Below, in pieces: positions 53,365 to 60,946 of a stretch of DNA of 64,000 bases (position 1 is its first letter; each line of letters opens with the position of its first letter). Under the pieces are notes generated by a model. The model ran no database searches. It was given only the letters and a program-made list of their open reading frames with translations, and was not told the DNA's origin. The stretch is taken from the NCBI GenBank assembly GCA_903921205.1, contig CAIXPF010000030.1, positions 1 to 64,000 on the forward strand, given 5' to 3'. The translations under genes and the position numbers were made by a program. Source of the DNA: an uncultured Acidimicrobiia bacterium. GTDB taxonomy: Bacteria > Actinomycetota > Acidimicrobiia > Acidimicrobiales > CAIXPF01.

Positions 53365-54114
53365 TCAGCGCACCGCCGAGGCCAGTACCACCTGGGACAG
53401 ACCGAACGGTAGGGAACGTCGGCGCAGGACCGCCCGTTCGGCGGCACCGAGGCGCGACAGCACGGCCGATGCGACCCGGCCGGCCGAGGCCTCTTCGTCG
53501 GTGTCCGCGGTCAGCCGGCCCAGCGGGGTACGGCGCACCGCGAGCGCCGGCGGGACCAGGTAGGAGAAGAAGTAGCTGGCCCGCTCGACCCGGAACCGGG
53601 TCGACTCCACGGCGCTGGTGAGCTCGGACAAGCGGTAGCGGCGTCGGTGCCCCGCCCGTTCGTCATGGGCGCTCCACAGACCCTGGTAGGACGGCACGGT
53701 GACCAACAGCAGACCTCCGGGCCGCAGTACCCGACGGTATTCCCGCAGGGCCACGCGGTCGTCGTCGAGGTGCTCGAGGACGTCGGAGCTGACCAACAGG
53801 TCGGCGCAGCCGTCGGCGAAGGGCAGCTGTTCCGCCGTGGCGGCGAGCACCGACCCCTGGGGATGATGCCGGGCGTAGGCCAGGGCATCGTCGGAGAGAT
53901 CGGTGCCGGCGACGCGTCCGGCGCCGAGCTCGCGCAGCACCGCCATGGTCTCGCCGGTGCCGCAGCCGACGTCGAGAGCGGTCGTCCCCGGTTGGACCCG
54001 CCCTGCGAGCAGCTGACGGAACAGCTCGCGACGGGCCACGTACCACCAGTGCCCGGTGGCCCGTTCCGCCATGACCGCGAAGTACTCGGCGTCGGGCTGG
54101 CGATCGGTGCTCAT
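53365..54114 (-). CDS. Class I SAM methyltransferase (second of a pair)
   Basis: A 249-residue protein: TALDVGCGTGETMAVLRELG (motif I), VAGTDLSDDALAYARHHPQG, EQLPFADGCADLLVSSDVLE, HLDDDRVALREYRRVLRPGG, and a C-terminal hydrophobic stretch FFSYLVPPALAVRR that may touch the membrane. This layout is common for methyltransferases in polyprenyl-sugar clusters. The ATG overlaps the preceding stop (ATGA, 54111-54114), so it is coupled to the other methyltransferase. Target unknown. Confidence 0.86.
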   Translation of the reverse strand: MSTDRQPDAEYFAVMAERATGHWWYVARRELFRQLLAGRVQPGTTALDVGCGTGETMAVLRELGAGRVAGTDLSDDALAYARHHPQGSVLAATAEQLPFADGCADLLVSSDVLEHLDDDRVALREYRRVLRPGGLLLVTVPSYQGLWSAHDERAGHRRRYRLSELTSAVESTRFRVERASYFFSYLVPPALAVRRTPLGRLTADTDEEASAGRVASAVLSRLGAAERAVLRRRSLPFGLSQVVLASAVR

Positions 54115-54785
54115 CGGGCCTGTCCGGTCAGCAGCAGATGCGGGTGGGGGTAGCCGCGGTCGAGACGTCGCCGGGTGGTGGTGAGCCCGGCGGCCTGCAG
54201 GGCGGTGACGAGGTCGTCGGCGGCCACGAAGCGCACGACCTCGCCCTGGGTCACCTTGGCCACCCGGGTCGCCGCCAGCTCCTGGGTGCGGGCCAGGCGG
54301 TACTTCCACGCCGGGGTGGTGTCGATCTCCTTGATGATCAGCGTCCCGCCCGGGCGCAGTGCCGCAGCGCAGGCCTGCACCAGCTCGAGTGCGGCATCGG
54401 TGCCGAGGAGGTACAGCACGTCGCAGATCACGATGGCGTCCCAGCTCTGGCCGGGCGGAGGCCGCCATCCGGTCGGAACGGCGGCGAAGCTGACCCGCCC
54501 GGCATCCTCGAGCGCTGCGGCAGCCCGACCGGCCTCGCCGATCTTGGCCACGTCGACATCGACGCCGTGGACCTCGCGGCCTGGTTCGGCGGCGGCGAGC
54601 ACCAGCGAGAGCAGGCCGTGGCCGCAACCGACGTCGAGGATGCGGCCTCGGCGTGGAACGACCGCCTCGACCGCAGCGAGCGGCGCACTGAGCCAACGCA
54701 CCAGGACATGGGTGCGGGTGCTGCGGGGGAGGCCGCGGTAGCAGCGCAGTGCGACACGGGCAGCCGGGGTCAGACGCAGGCTCAT
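54111..54785 (-). CDS. Class I SAM methyltransferase (first of a pair)
   Basis: A 224-residue methyltransferase: GRILDVGCGHGLLSLVLAAA, REVHGVDVDVAKIGEAGRA, WDAIVICDVLYLLGTDAALE, ALRPGGTLIIKEIDTTPAWK. Starts with ATG and ends in a 4-nt overlap with the next methyltransferase. It sits 10 nt downstream of the YdjC-type deacetylase. Two adjacent but dissimilar methyltransferases suggest successive modification of one glycolipid or of its lipid carrier (inference from context). Confidence 0.85.
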   Translation of the reverse strand: MSLRLTPAARVALRCYRGLPRSTRTHVLVRWLSAPLAAVEAVVPRRGRILDVGCGHGLLSLVLAAAEPGREVHGVDVDVAKIGEAGRAAAALEDAGRVSFAAVPTGWRPPPGQSWDAIVICDVLYLLGTDAALELVQACAAALRPGGTLIIKEIDTTPAWKYRLARTQELAATRVAKVTQGEVVRFVAADDLVTALQAAGLTTTRRRLDRGYPHPHLLLTGQAR

Positions 54786-54795
54786 CGGTGGCGGC

Positions 54796-55626
54796 TCAGA
54801 GATCGGCGAAGGAGCCGAGGACGAACCCGCGCCGGCGGATGTGTTCGGTGATCGTCGGATCGCACAGCGCCGCGAGCTCCTCGGGCCAACGGAAGCCCCA
54901 GCGGTACCGGTCGCGGTCGGGATCCTCGGCCAGGCCGGGATGGCACCCGATCTCGGCCGAGGCGACCGGGCCGAGGGCCTGCAGCACCGCCCGCAGGCGG
55001 TCGAGGTCGAGGCCGCCCGACTCGTCGAGACCGGCGAAGATCTGCGGGTGACGCAGACCGTTGGCCCGTGCTGCGGCGGCGAGCTGATCGGCCAGGCGGT
55101 TCAGCAGGAAGGCCTTGGCGCCTCGGGCCGAGCTGCGGGGCACCCGTATGGCGTCGATGCCGTGATCGCGGGCCAGGTCGAGCACGACCCGGCGTACCAC
55201 GGGCCACAGGTGCAGGTGCTGGTGGGTGTCGACGTGGGTGGGGGTGATACCGGCGTCCTCGATGCGTCGCAGTTGCGCGGCGAGCTCGGCGCGAACCTCG
55301 CCGGGGTCGATGCGGCCGGCGCTCGCGCGGGGAAGGAACTGCTTCCACGACGCCCAGAAGCGGCCACGGGCGTCGACGAGGGAGGGGATCTCGCGGGCGC
55401 TCAGCAGCGGTGGATCCTCGCCGACGAGGGCGAAGTGCACGCCGATGCCGAGACCCTCGCGGTCGGCGCCGCGCCAGCACGCTACGGCGTCGTCGAAGGC
55501 CGGGGCCACCGCCAGCATCGAGGTCGAGGTGATGGCCCCGTGCTCGAACCCGTGGACGATGCCACGGTTCACCCCGGGGGTGAGACCGAAATCGTCGGCG
55601 TTGACGATCAGCAGGGCCGGGTTCAT
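54796..55626 (-). CDS. ChbG/HpnK (YdjC)-family carbohydrate deacetylase
   Basis: A 276-residue metal-dependent deacetylase: LLIVNADDFGLTPGVNRGIV (metal Asp in NADDFG), IGVHFALVGEDPPLLSAREI, and the metal His pair in THVDTHQHLHLWPVVRRVVL. The family removes acetyl from N-acetylated sugars, including chito-oligosaccharides and the GlcNAc of hopanoid/bacteriohopane precursors (HpnK). In this cluster the likely substrate is a polyprenyl- or lipid-linked amino sugar. Its ATG overlaps the stop of the glycosyltransferase gene (ATGA, 55623-55626). Confidence 0.88.
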   Translation of the reverse strand: MNPALLIVNADDFGLTPGVNRGIVHGFEHGAITSTSMLAVAPAFDDAVACWRGADREGLGIGVHFALVGEDPPLLSAREIPSLVDARGRFWASWKQFLPRASAGRIDPGEVRAELAAQLRRIEDAGITPTHVDTHQHLHLWPVVRRVVLDLARDHGIDAIRVPRSSARGAKAFLLNRLADQLAAAARANGLRHPQIFAGLDESGGLDLDRLRAVLQALGPVASAEIGCHPGLAEDPDRDRYRWGFRWPEELAALCDPTITEHIRRRGFVLGSFADL

Positions 55627-56384
55627 CGAGCGGCGCGCTGCGCCTTCAGCTCGGGGTACAGCTGCCACATCTCCCGCAGGATCTTGACGATCACCGACGG
55701 CGAGGACAGGGTCGACTCACCGCGGGAGCGGGGGAAGTAGTCCACGCCGAACTGGATGGTATGGAACCCGGCGGCGTCGGCCTTGCAGAGCAACTCGGCG
55801 TCGATGAAGCTGCCCTCGCTGCGCAGTTCGACCTTGTCGAGCACGGTCCGGCGCATCAGCTTGAACGCAAAGTTCACATCGCGGACCCGGACGCCGTACA
55901 GCAGCCGGATCAACGTGTTGTAGGCGTAGCTGTACACCGCCCGGCGGGGCCCTTCACCGGTGCGGTCGAAGCGGTAGGCGGAGACCACGTCGGCCTCGTA
56001 GAAGCGCAGCAGGCGCATGGCCTTGATGCTGTCGAGCAGGTCGAAGGGCAGATCGGCGTCGGTGTAGAGCACGAAGTCGCCCTTGGCGGTGGCGAACGCG
56101 GTCTGCAGGGTGCCGCCGAGCTTGCGGTTGACCTGGTGGTGGACCACCACGAGGTTGGGGACCTCGAGGGCGAGCCGGTCGGCGATGGGGCCGGTGGCGT
56201 CGGTCGAGGCGTCGTTCACCAGGACGATCTCGTAGGCGGACACCTCGCCCTCGGCGACGAGGCGATCGCCGGCCTCGCAGGCCGCCGCGACGGTCCGTTC
56301 GATGATGGCCTCCTCGTTCCACATGGGGAACACGAAGGAGAACAGACCCTGGGAGGTCGACGGCTCGGAACTGGCACGCTCCAC
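55623..56384 (-). CDS. Family 2 glycosyltransferase (polyprenyl-phosphate type)
   Basis: A 253-residue GT-A glycosyltransferase: SFVFPMWNEEAIIERTVAAA, EIVLVNDASTDATGPIADRL, NRKLGGTLQTAFATAKGDFV, the DXD motif YTDADLPFDLLDS, and RSRGESTLSSPSVIVKILRE. It resembles DPM1-type enzymes that move a sugar from a nucleotide donor to polyprenyl phosphate on the cytosolic face. No clear transmembrane anchor. GTG 56384 follows TAGGCT by 6 nt. First gene of a tightly packed minus-strand group running to 53365. Confidence 0.88.
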   Translation of the reverse strand: MERASSEPSTSQGLFSFVFPMWNEEAIIERTVAAACEAGDRLVAEGEVSAYEIVLVNDASTDATGPIADRLALEVPNLVVVHHQVNRKLGGTLQTAFATAKGDFVLYTDADLPFDLLDSIKAMRLLRFYEADVVSAYRFDRTGEGPRRAVYSYAYNTLIRLLYGVRVRDVNFAFKLMRRTVLDKVELRSEGSFIDAELLCKADAAGFHTIQFGVDYFPRSRGESTLSSPSVIVKILREMWQLYPELKAQRAAR

Positions 56385-56437
56385 GCCGGAAGCCTAGGCG
56401 ATCGGGTCCGGGTGGCCGGGGACCGGCCGGTCGGTGC

Positions 56438-57685
56438 TCAGGCTACGTAGTAGCCGCGTGCGTAGAGGTGGCTCCACACCAGCAGCAGCACGCCGGAGGC
56501 GATCAGAACCCGCCGACGGGTCCGTAGCGGCTTGCCGGCCAACCACAGACCGCCCCAGGCGAAGAGCGGGAACGCCGCCAGCAGGTAGCGGCCGAGGCCC
56601 TGAAAGTCCTTGCTGCCGATGACCGGGATGGCCAGCGAGACAGCCACCAGGGTGGCGTAGCCCCAGCCGAAGCTGCGGCGGATGCGGGGGACCAGCAGCA
56701 GCGAGCCCACGGCCAGGGCGCCTTGCACCAGGCAGCCGATGATGTACAGCCAGCGCTGCGTGAACTTCAGCACGATGATCCCGGCGAGGTGCAGCTTCAG
56801 CCACGTGACCGGTCCGCTCGGCTGCTTCCAGTACTTCTGCACCGTCGAGAACAGCAACGGATCACCCCAGCGCCACCACAGGTAGCCGCTGTAGGCGCAG
56901 AACCCGGCGGCGGACAGCAACACGAAGGCGTCCCTGGGCTGCAGCTTCCGCCACTCGATGCCGACGGGCAGCTCCCAGGTGCGGCCGCGCCAGGTGCGGG
57001 TGGTGGTGCGCAGCGCCCCGCGGCGTTCGATCTGGCGGACGACCAGGGCGATGACCACGGCGGGCCCCACGGGGCGGGTGGCCGCAGCAAGGGCCCCGAA
57101 GACGCCGGCGAGCAGGGTCCGGTCGCGCTCGAGGGCGGTGAAAGCGGCGATCGTGGTGGCCAGGAACAGGGCGTCGGCGTAGACCGCACCGCACAGGTAC
57201 CAGGCGTAGGGGTACAGCAGCAGCAGGGCCAGGGCGAGCTTCTGGGCCGGCGGATCGAGGCGGTCGCCGCACCAGCGCCAGAACAGCACCACCGCCAGTA
57301 GGCCACAGGCGAACGTGATCGCGATGCCTGCGCCGAAGCTCGAACCGAACGGCTGGCGCAGCGCCCGGACGAGCAGCGGGTACAGGGGGAAGAACGCGAC
57401 GTTGGACTGTTCGCCCTCGATGAGCCGGTAGCCGTTCTCGGCGATGTCGCGGTACCAGCCGGCGTCGAACTGGACCCAGCCGGTGAGCCATCCCGAACCG
57501 GGGAACGTGGCGTGGAGGTGTTCCTTGGAATGCCCGAAGAAGGCGTCGGAGGCCCAGACCCAGACGCTGAGCACGCCGGCCAGCACGACGAACCAGCCCG
57601 CCGCCCGGGCGGTGCCGGGCCCGCCGCCCGGGGCGGGGGCCGCGGCCGACTCGGACCGGGCGTCGGCAGGTTCGGGAGCGGCCAC
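56438..57685 (-). CDS. PIG-V-like integral membrane mannosyltransferase
   Basis: About 415 residues with 8-10 hydrophobic segments. The luminal-type loop WVQFDAGWYRDIAENGYRL (catalytic Asp) followed by SNVAFFPLYPLLVRALRQPF matches the PIG-V/GT-C mannosyltransferase family. These use polyprenyl-phospho-sugars outside the membrane, a natural partner for the GT2 enzyme next door. I use GTG 57685, 7 nt after TAGCGT, rather than the TTG at 57703. GT-C enzymes of ArnT type are the alternative, but the FDAGWYRxIAxxGY motif points to PIG-V. Confidence 0.82.
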   Translation of the reverse strand: MAAPEPADARSESAAAPAPGGGPGTARAAGWFVVLAGVLSVWVWASDAFFGHSKEHLHATFPGSGWLTGWVQFDAGWYRDIAENGYRLIEGEQSNVAFFPLYPLLVRALRQPFGSSFGAGIAITFACGLLAVVLFWRWCGDRLDPPAQKLALALLLLYPYAWYLCGAVYADALFLATTIAAFTALERDRTLLAGVFGALAAATRPVGPAVVIALVVRQIERRGALRTTTRTWRGRTWELPVGIEWRKLQPRDAFVLLSAAGFCAYSGYLWWRWGDPLLFSTVQKYWKQPSGPVTWLKLHLAGIIVLKFTQRWLYIIGCLVQGALAVGSLLLVPRIRRSFGWGYATLVAVSLAIPVIGSKDFQGLGRYLLAAFPLFAWGGLWLAGKPLRTRRRVLIASGVLLLVWSHLYARGYYVA

Positions 57686-57748
57686 GGCGCTCACGCTACG
57701 CAACCGGCGCCCTGCCGTCGGGCACCGCCCGGCCGTCGAGCCCCCGAC

Positions 57749-57780
57749 GGTCGTCCGGTCGTCCGGTCGTCCGGTCGTCC
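57749..57780 (+). repeat. 8-bp tandem repeat GGTCGTCC (4 copies)
   Basis: Four perfect GGTCGTCC units fill the gap between the GT-C gene's start and the ridA stop. No gene or clear stem; possibly a slippage product. Confidence 0.88.
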
Positions 57781-57782
57781 GG

Positions 57783-58184
57783 TCAGCCGATGACGGCGAT
57801 GGCCTCGATCTCGATCAGCCACTCCGGCGCGGCCAGGGCAGAGACCCCGACCAGGGTGCTGGCCGGCGGGTTGTCAGTCGGCAGGTACCTCGAGCGCACC
57901 GAGGCGATGGTGGCGCGGTCCTCGGGCTTGTAGCCGACGACGAAGGTGGTGATCTTCACGACGTCGGCGAAGGTCGCACCGGCGGCGGTCAGGGCGGTCT
58001 GCAGGTTCTGCATGACCTGTTCGGTCTGCGCCGCGAGGTCGCCCACCCCGACGGGGCGACCGTCGGCGTCGATGGCGATCTGGCCGGAGATGTAGAGCGT
58101 CTCGGCGCCCCGGGCGCCGACGACGTGGGTGTAGGTGGGGCTGTTGGACAGGCCCTCGGGACGGATGTGGCGGAGTTCGGACAT
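57783..58184 (-). CDS. RidA-family protein
   Basis: A 133-residue trimeric RidA/YjgF fold protein: RPEGLSNSPTYTHVVGARGA, LYISGQIAIDADGRPVGVGD, LQTALTAAGATFADVVKITT, WLIEIEAIAV. The Arg that in archetypal RidA binds the carboxylate of the imine (PARSCVEV in E. coli) is replaced (PASTLVGV), so this is not a typical 2-aminoacrylate deaminase. GAGGAGA precedes the ATG. It lies downstream of the zinc dehydrogenase (27-nt gap), likely one operon. Confidence 0.9.
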   Translation of the reverse strand: MSELRHIRPEGLSNSPTYTHVVGARGAETLYISGQIAIDADGRPVGVGDLAAQTEQVMQNLQTALTAAGATFADVVKITTFVVGYKPEDRATIASVRSRYLPTDNPPASTLVGVSALAAPEWLIEIEAIAVIG

Positions 58185-58211
58185 TGGGGGTCTCCTCGGG
58201 TGGGAAGGCGG

Positions 58212-59264
58212 TCAGGCCGCCGGACCGTTCGGCTGGACGACGATCTTCACGTGCTGCTCGGGCTGCGCCAGGGTGTCGAACGCCCCGGGTGCGCCGTCGA
58301 CGTCGACCCGGCCGGTGACGAGGGGGGCGACGTCGATGCGGCCGGAGGCGATGCCGTCGAGGCTGGCGGCGAACTCCTCGGCGTTCCAGCCGAGGACGAA
58401 CTTGACGGTGAGCTGGCGGGAGATGGCGATGGTGGGCTCGATGACGTCGGGCTCCATGCACAACCCGACGACCACCAGCTCGCTGCGCGAGGGTGCCGAG
58501 CGCATGGTGTTGGCGATCATGCCCGGCACGCCGACGGCCTCGAAGATGACGGCCGGGCCGCGTCCACCTGCGCCGCGCCAGGCGTCGACGGCCGGCTGCT
58601 CACGGGGGTCGACCACGACCTCGGCACCCATCACCTCGGCGAATCGCCGCCGGATCGGCGAGAAGTCGGCGGCGACGATGCGCTGCACGCCCTGGAGGCG
58701 GAGCGCGGCGATCACGGCCAGACCGACCGGGCCACAGCCCAGGACGATGGCGCTGCCGGCGGCGACCGCGCTGGAGGCATTGACGGCGTGCAGGCCGACG
58801 GCGAGCGGCTCGGTCAGCGCGGCGTGCACCGGGTCCGTACCGTCGGGAATGGCCAGCACGCCTCCGGCGTCGACCACCACCCGCTGGGCGTAGGCACCGG
58901 GGAAGCGGTTGTGGTAACCGACCGAGCAGGGGCGGTTGCCGTCACGCACCATGGGATGGGCGACGACCGCGGTGCCGGGGGCGAGGGGGTTGGCGGCGGA
59001 GCCGTCGATGACGGGGCCGTACTCGAGGACCCGGGCGGAGAACTCGTGGCCCATGACCAGGTCCTGGTCGGGGTCGAAGGCGAACAGGGTCATGCCCGAG
59101 GCCTTGGCGGCCTCGGTGAAGCTGCGGGCGTGGCGGGCGCAGTGCAGGTCGCTGCCGCAGATGCCGCAGGCGAGGGTCTCGAGCAGGACCTGGCCGGGAC
59201 CGGGGGTCGGCTCGGCCACCTCGTCCACCACCATCTGGCCGTTTCGAAGGATGGCGGCGCGCAT
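58212..59264 (-). CDS. Zinc-dependent alcohol dehydrogenase family protein
   Basis: A 350-residue medium-chain dehydrogenase. Zn-ligand Cys in LACGICGSDLHCARH, LVMGHEFSARVLEYG, the Rossmann glycine motif VLGCGPVGLAVIAALRLQG, and IVAADFSPIRRRFAEVMGAE. The usual four-cysteine structural zinc loop is replaced by a short GNRPCSVGYHNRFPG segment, so only the catalytic zinc is expected. NAD(P)-dependent oxidation of an alcohol; substrate unknown. AAGGAG precedes the ATG. Expression probably depends on the motif-rich intergenic region upstream. Confidence 0.88.
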   Translation of the reverse strand: MRAAILRNGQMVVDEVAEPTPGPGQVLLETLACGICGSDLHCARHARSFTEAAKASGMTLFAFDPDQDLVMGHEFSARVLEYGPVIDGSAANPLAPGTAVVAHPMVRDGNRPCSVGYHNRFPGAYAQRVVVDAGGVLAIPDGTDPVHAALTEPLAVGLHAVNASSAVAAGSAIVLGCGPVGLAVIAALRLQGVQRIVAADFSPIRRRFAEVMGAEVVVDPREQPAVDAWRGAGGRGPAVIFEAVGVPGMIANTMRSAPSRSELVVVGLCMEPDVIEPTIAISRQLTVKFVLGWNAEEFAASLDGIASGRIDVAPLVTGRVDVDGAPGAFDTLAQPEQHVKIVVQPNGPAA

Positions 59265-59641
59265 GGGAACTCCTTGTTGCTTCGGGGGATGTTTCGGCGG
59301 GGGTGCCGGTTCGCCACCCGGCGAATCGGCGAATCGGCGAATCGAGCGCACGCTAGGCGAGTCGCTCGACCGGCGCGTCCCCGGTCGGAAGCCGACCCAG
59401 CGATGCACGATGACAACTGGCGTTTCTAAGATCGCTCAACGTGGTTTTTTCGCGTCAGCGCCACCGGCCGACGTTCGATGTCGGTGGCCCGACCCGTTGC
59501 GGCGAATCGATGTCGATTCGCCGCAACGGGTCGAGCTCGCGGTCGAGTCGCTCGACGTCCGAACGCAGTGAGTGGGCGAATCGCGCGTTGGGTGGTTTTA
59601 TCGGCGGTGCGAGCGCAGTCGGGGCCTGGCAGGATGCAGGC
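59265..59641. promoter_or_regulatory. Divergent intergenic region with repeated GGCGAATC motifs
   Basis: A 377-bp gap without a credible gene. It contains three tandem GGCGAATC units (59320-59343), a 42-bp perfect palindrome with two inverted copies (59501-59508 and 59515-59522), and one further copy at 59575-59582. It also holds a TCGAGCG / CGCTCGA stem (about 59343-59369) and a TTTTTT tract near 59443-59449. It separates the divergent zinc dehydrogenase and crotonase-RidA genes, so a repressor or activator with the half-site GGCGAATCGA is the best reading. Confidence 0.6.
59491..59532. repeat. 42-bp perfect palindrome
   Basis: Arms GACCCGTTGCGGCGAATCGA (59491-59510) and TCGATTCGCCGCAACGGGTC (59513-59532) are perfect inverted copies of 20 bp around a TG centre. 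The arms include the GGCGAATC motif that recurs in this gap. It could be an operator or a cruciform/hairpin element. No transposase or target-site duplication suggests a mobile element. Confidence 0.93.
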
Positions 59642-60862
59642 ATGAACGACGAGCTCTGCCTGTACGAGGTCCGCGACGGGGTGGCGGTGGTGACGCTCAA
59701 CCGTCCCGAGCGCAACAACGGCATGAACGGCGATCTGGAGGTCGCCTTCCTGTCCCGGCTGCTCCAGGCATCCGCCGACGATGCCGCACGGGTGATCGTC
59801 ATCACCGGGACCGGCAAGGCGTTCTGCCCCGGCGCCGATCTCGCCGGCGGCCCGGGGGCGAGCAGCGAGCCGCTGCCCAACACCAAGATCCCCGTCGACG
59901 TGGCCCGGCGCATCGACAAGCCGCTCATCGCCGCCATCAACGGTGGCTGTGCCGGGGTCGGCCTGGTGCAGGCCCTGTACTGCGATGTCCGTTTCGCCGA
60001 TGTCGGCGCCAAGTTCACCTGCGCCTTCCCGCGCCGTGGCCTGGTCGCCGAGTACGGCATCGCCTGGATGCTGCCCCGTCTGGTGGGCCGGGGTGCTGCC
60101 ACCGACCTGCTGCTGTCGGGCCGCACCTTCACCGCCGAGGAGGCCCTGCGCCTCGGTGTGGTCAGCCGGGTGTGCGAGCCGGGTACGGTCCTGCAGGAGG
60201 CCGTGGCCTATGCCCGCGACCTGGCGGTCAACGTGTCGCCGGCGTCGATGGCCACCATCAAGCGTCAGCTCGAGCGCTACGAGTGGATGGACTGGGACGG
60301 TGCCCTGGCCGATTCGCACACCTTGATGCGCCAGTCGATGGGCCAGGCCGACGTCATCGAGGGCATCGGGGCCTTCGTCGAGCGTCGCGAGCCGTCGTTC
60401 GTGCCGTTGGGCCAGGGCAGCCACTTCCCGTGGATGGACCGTCCCGAACCGGCCGGCTCCGCGGTGAGCGGCCTCACCCCCGCCGGCCTGAGCAAGGCGG
60501 CCGGGTTCTTCCACGCCGTCGAGGCCGCCGGCGGCCGGCTGGTGTCCATCGCCGGACAGGTGGCCCGTGACGGCGACGGCAACATCGTCGGGGTCGGTGA
60601 CCTCGCCGCGCAGACCGCACAGGCCTACGCCAACGTGGAGAAGGCCCTCGCCGCTGCCGGCCTGCATCCCCGTGACGTGGTCCGCCTCAACTACTACGTC
60701 GTCGGCCTCGACCCCGAGAAGTCGGCCCAGTTCGGTGCGGGCGCTGCAGCGGCCAAGGCTGCCGGGGTGAACCTGCCCAAGGCCGCGGCGACGATGGTGG
60801 GCGTCACCGCCCTGGCCGATCCCGCCTACCTGGTGGAGATCGAGGCCCTCGCCGTCCGCTGA
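59642..60862 (+). CDS. Enoyl-CoA hydratase/isomerase fused to a RidA-like domain
   Basis: A 406-residue fusion. Residues 1-265 form a crotonase domain: VAVVTLNRPERNNGMNGDLE, VIVITGTGKAFCPGADLAGG (oxyanion hole), AAINGGCAGVGLVQALYCDV, and the LVGRGAATDLLLSGRTFTAE region. Residues about 283-406 form a RidA/YjgF domain: LTPAGLSKAAGFFHAVEAAG, IAGQVARDGDGNIVGVGDLA, VVRLNYYVVGLDPEKSAQFG, LVEIEALAV. The RidA carboxylate-binding Arg is replaced (PKAAATMVGV). The fold pair in one chain is unusual. ATG 59642; CAGGAT lies 6 nt upstream. Confidence 0.88.
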   Translation: MNDELCLYEVRDGVAVVTLNRPERNNGMNGDLEVAFLSRLLQASADDAARVIVITGTGKAFCPGADLAGGPGASSEPLPNTKIPVDVARRIDKPLIAAINGGCAGVGLVQALYCDVRFADVGAKFTCAFPRRGLVAEYGIAWMLPRLVGRGAATDLLLSGRTFTAEEALRLGVVSRVCEPGTVLQEAVAYARDLAVNVSPASMATIKRQLERYEWMDWDGALADSHTLMRQSMGQADVIEGIGAFVERREPSFVPLGQGSHFPWMDRPEPAGSAVSGLTPAGLSKAAGFFHAVEAAGGRLVSIAGQVARDGDGNIVGVGDLAAQTAQAYANVEKALAAAGLHPRDVVRLNYYVVGLDPEKSAQFGAGAAAAKAAGVNLPKAAATMVGVTALADPAYLVEIEALAVR

Positions 60863-60882
60863 CACGTCCTGTGCCCGGTTGT

Positions 60883-60898
60883 CATACCTAGGGGTATG
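60883..60898. promoter_or_regulatory. Palindrome CATACC-TAGG-GGTATG
   Basis: A perfect 6-bp inverted repeat around TAGG lies between the fusion gene and the serine hydrolase, overlapping the first possible ATG (60896) of the latter. It may be an operator or weak terminator. Its ATACC/GGTAT arms recall CsoR/RcnR-type metal-repressor sites, but no such regulator is in the window. Confidence 0.4.
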
Positions 60899-60946
60899 GC
60901 GACCGGGCCGGGCACCGACCGGCGTGCTCCTGCCAAGATGCTCGCC

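Noticed and set aside
59404-59430. Eight-codon frame MHDDNWRF as a leader peptide
   Set aside because: No ribosome binding site or -10 at the right distance, no regulatory amino acid run, and it is 200 nt from the next gene.
59491-59532. Palindrome as an insertion-sequence end or attachment site
   Set aside because: No transposase or integrase, no target duplication and no tRNA next to it; the motif copies around it favour an operator.
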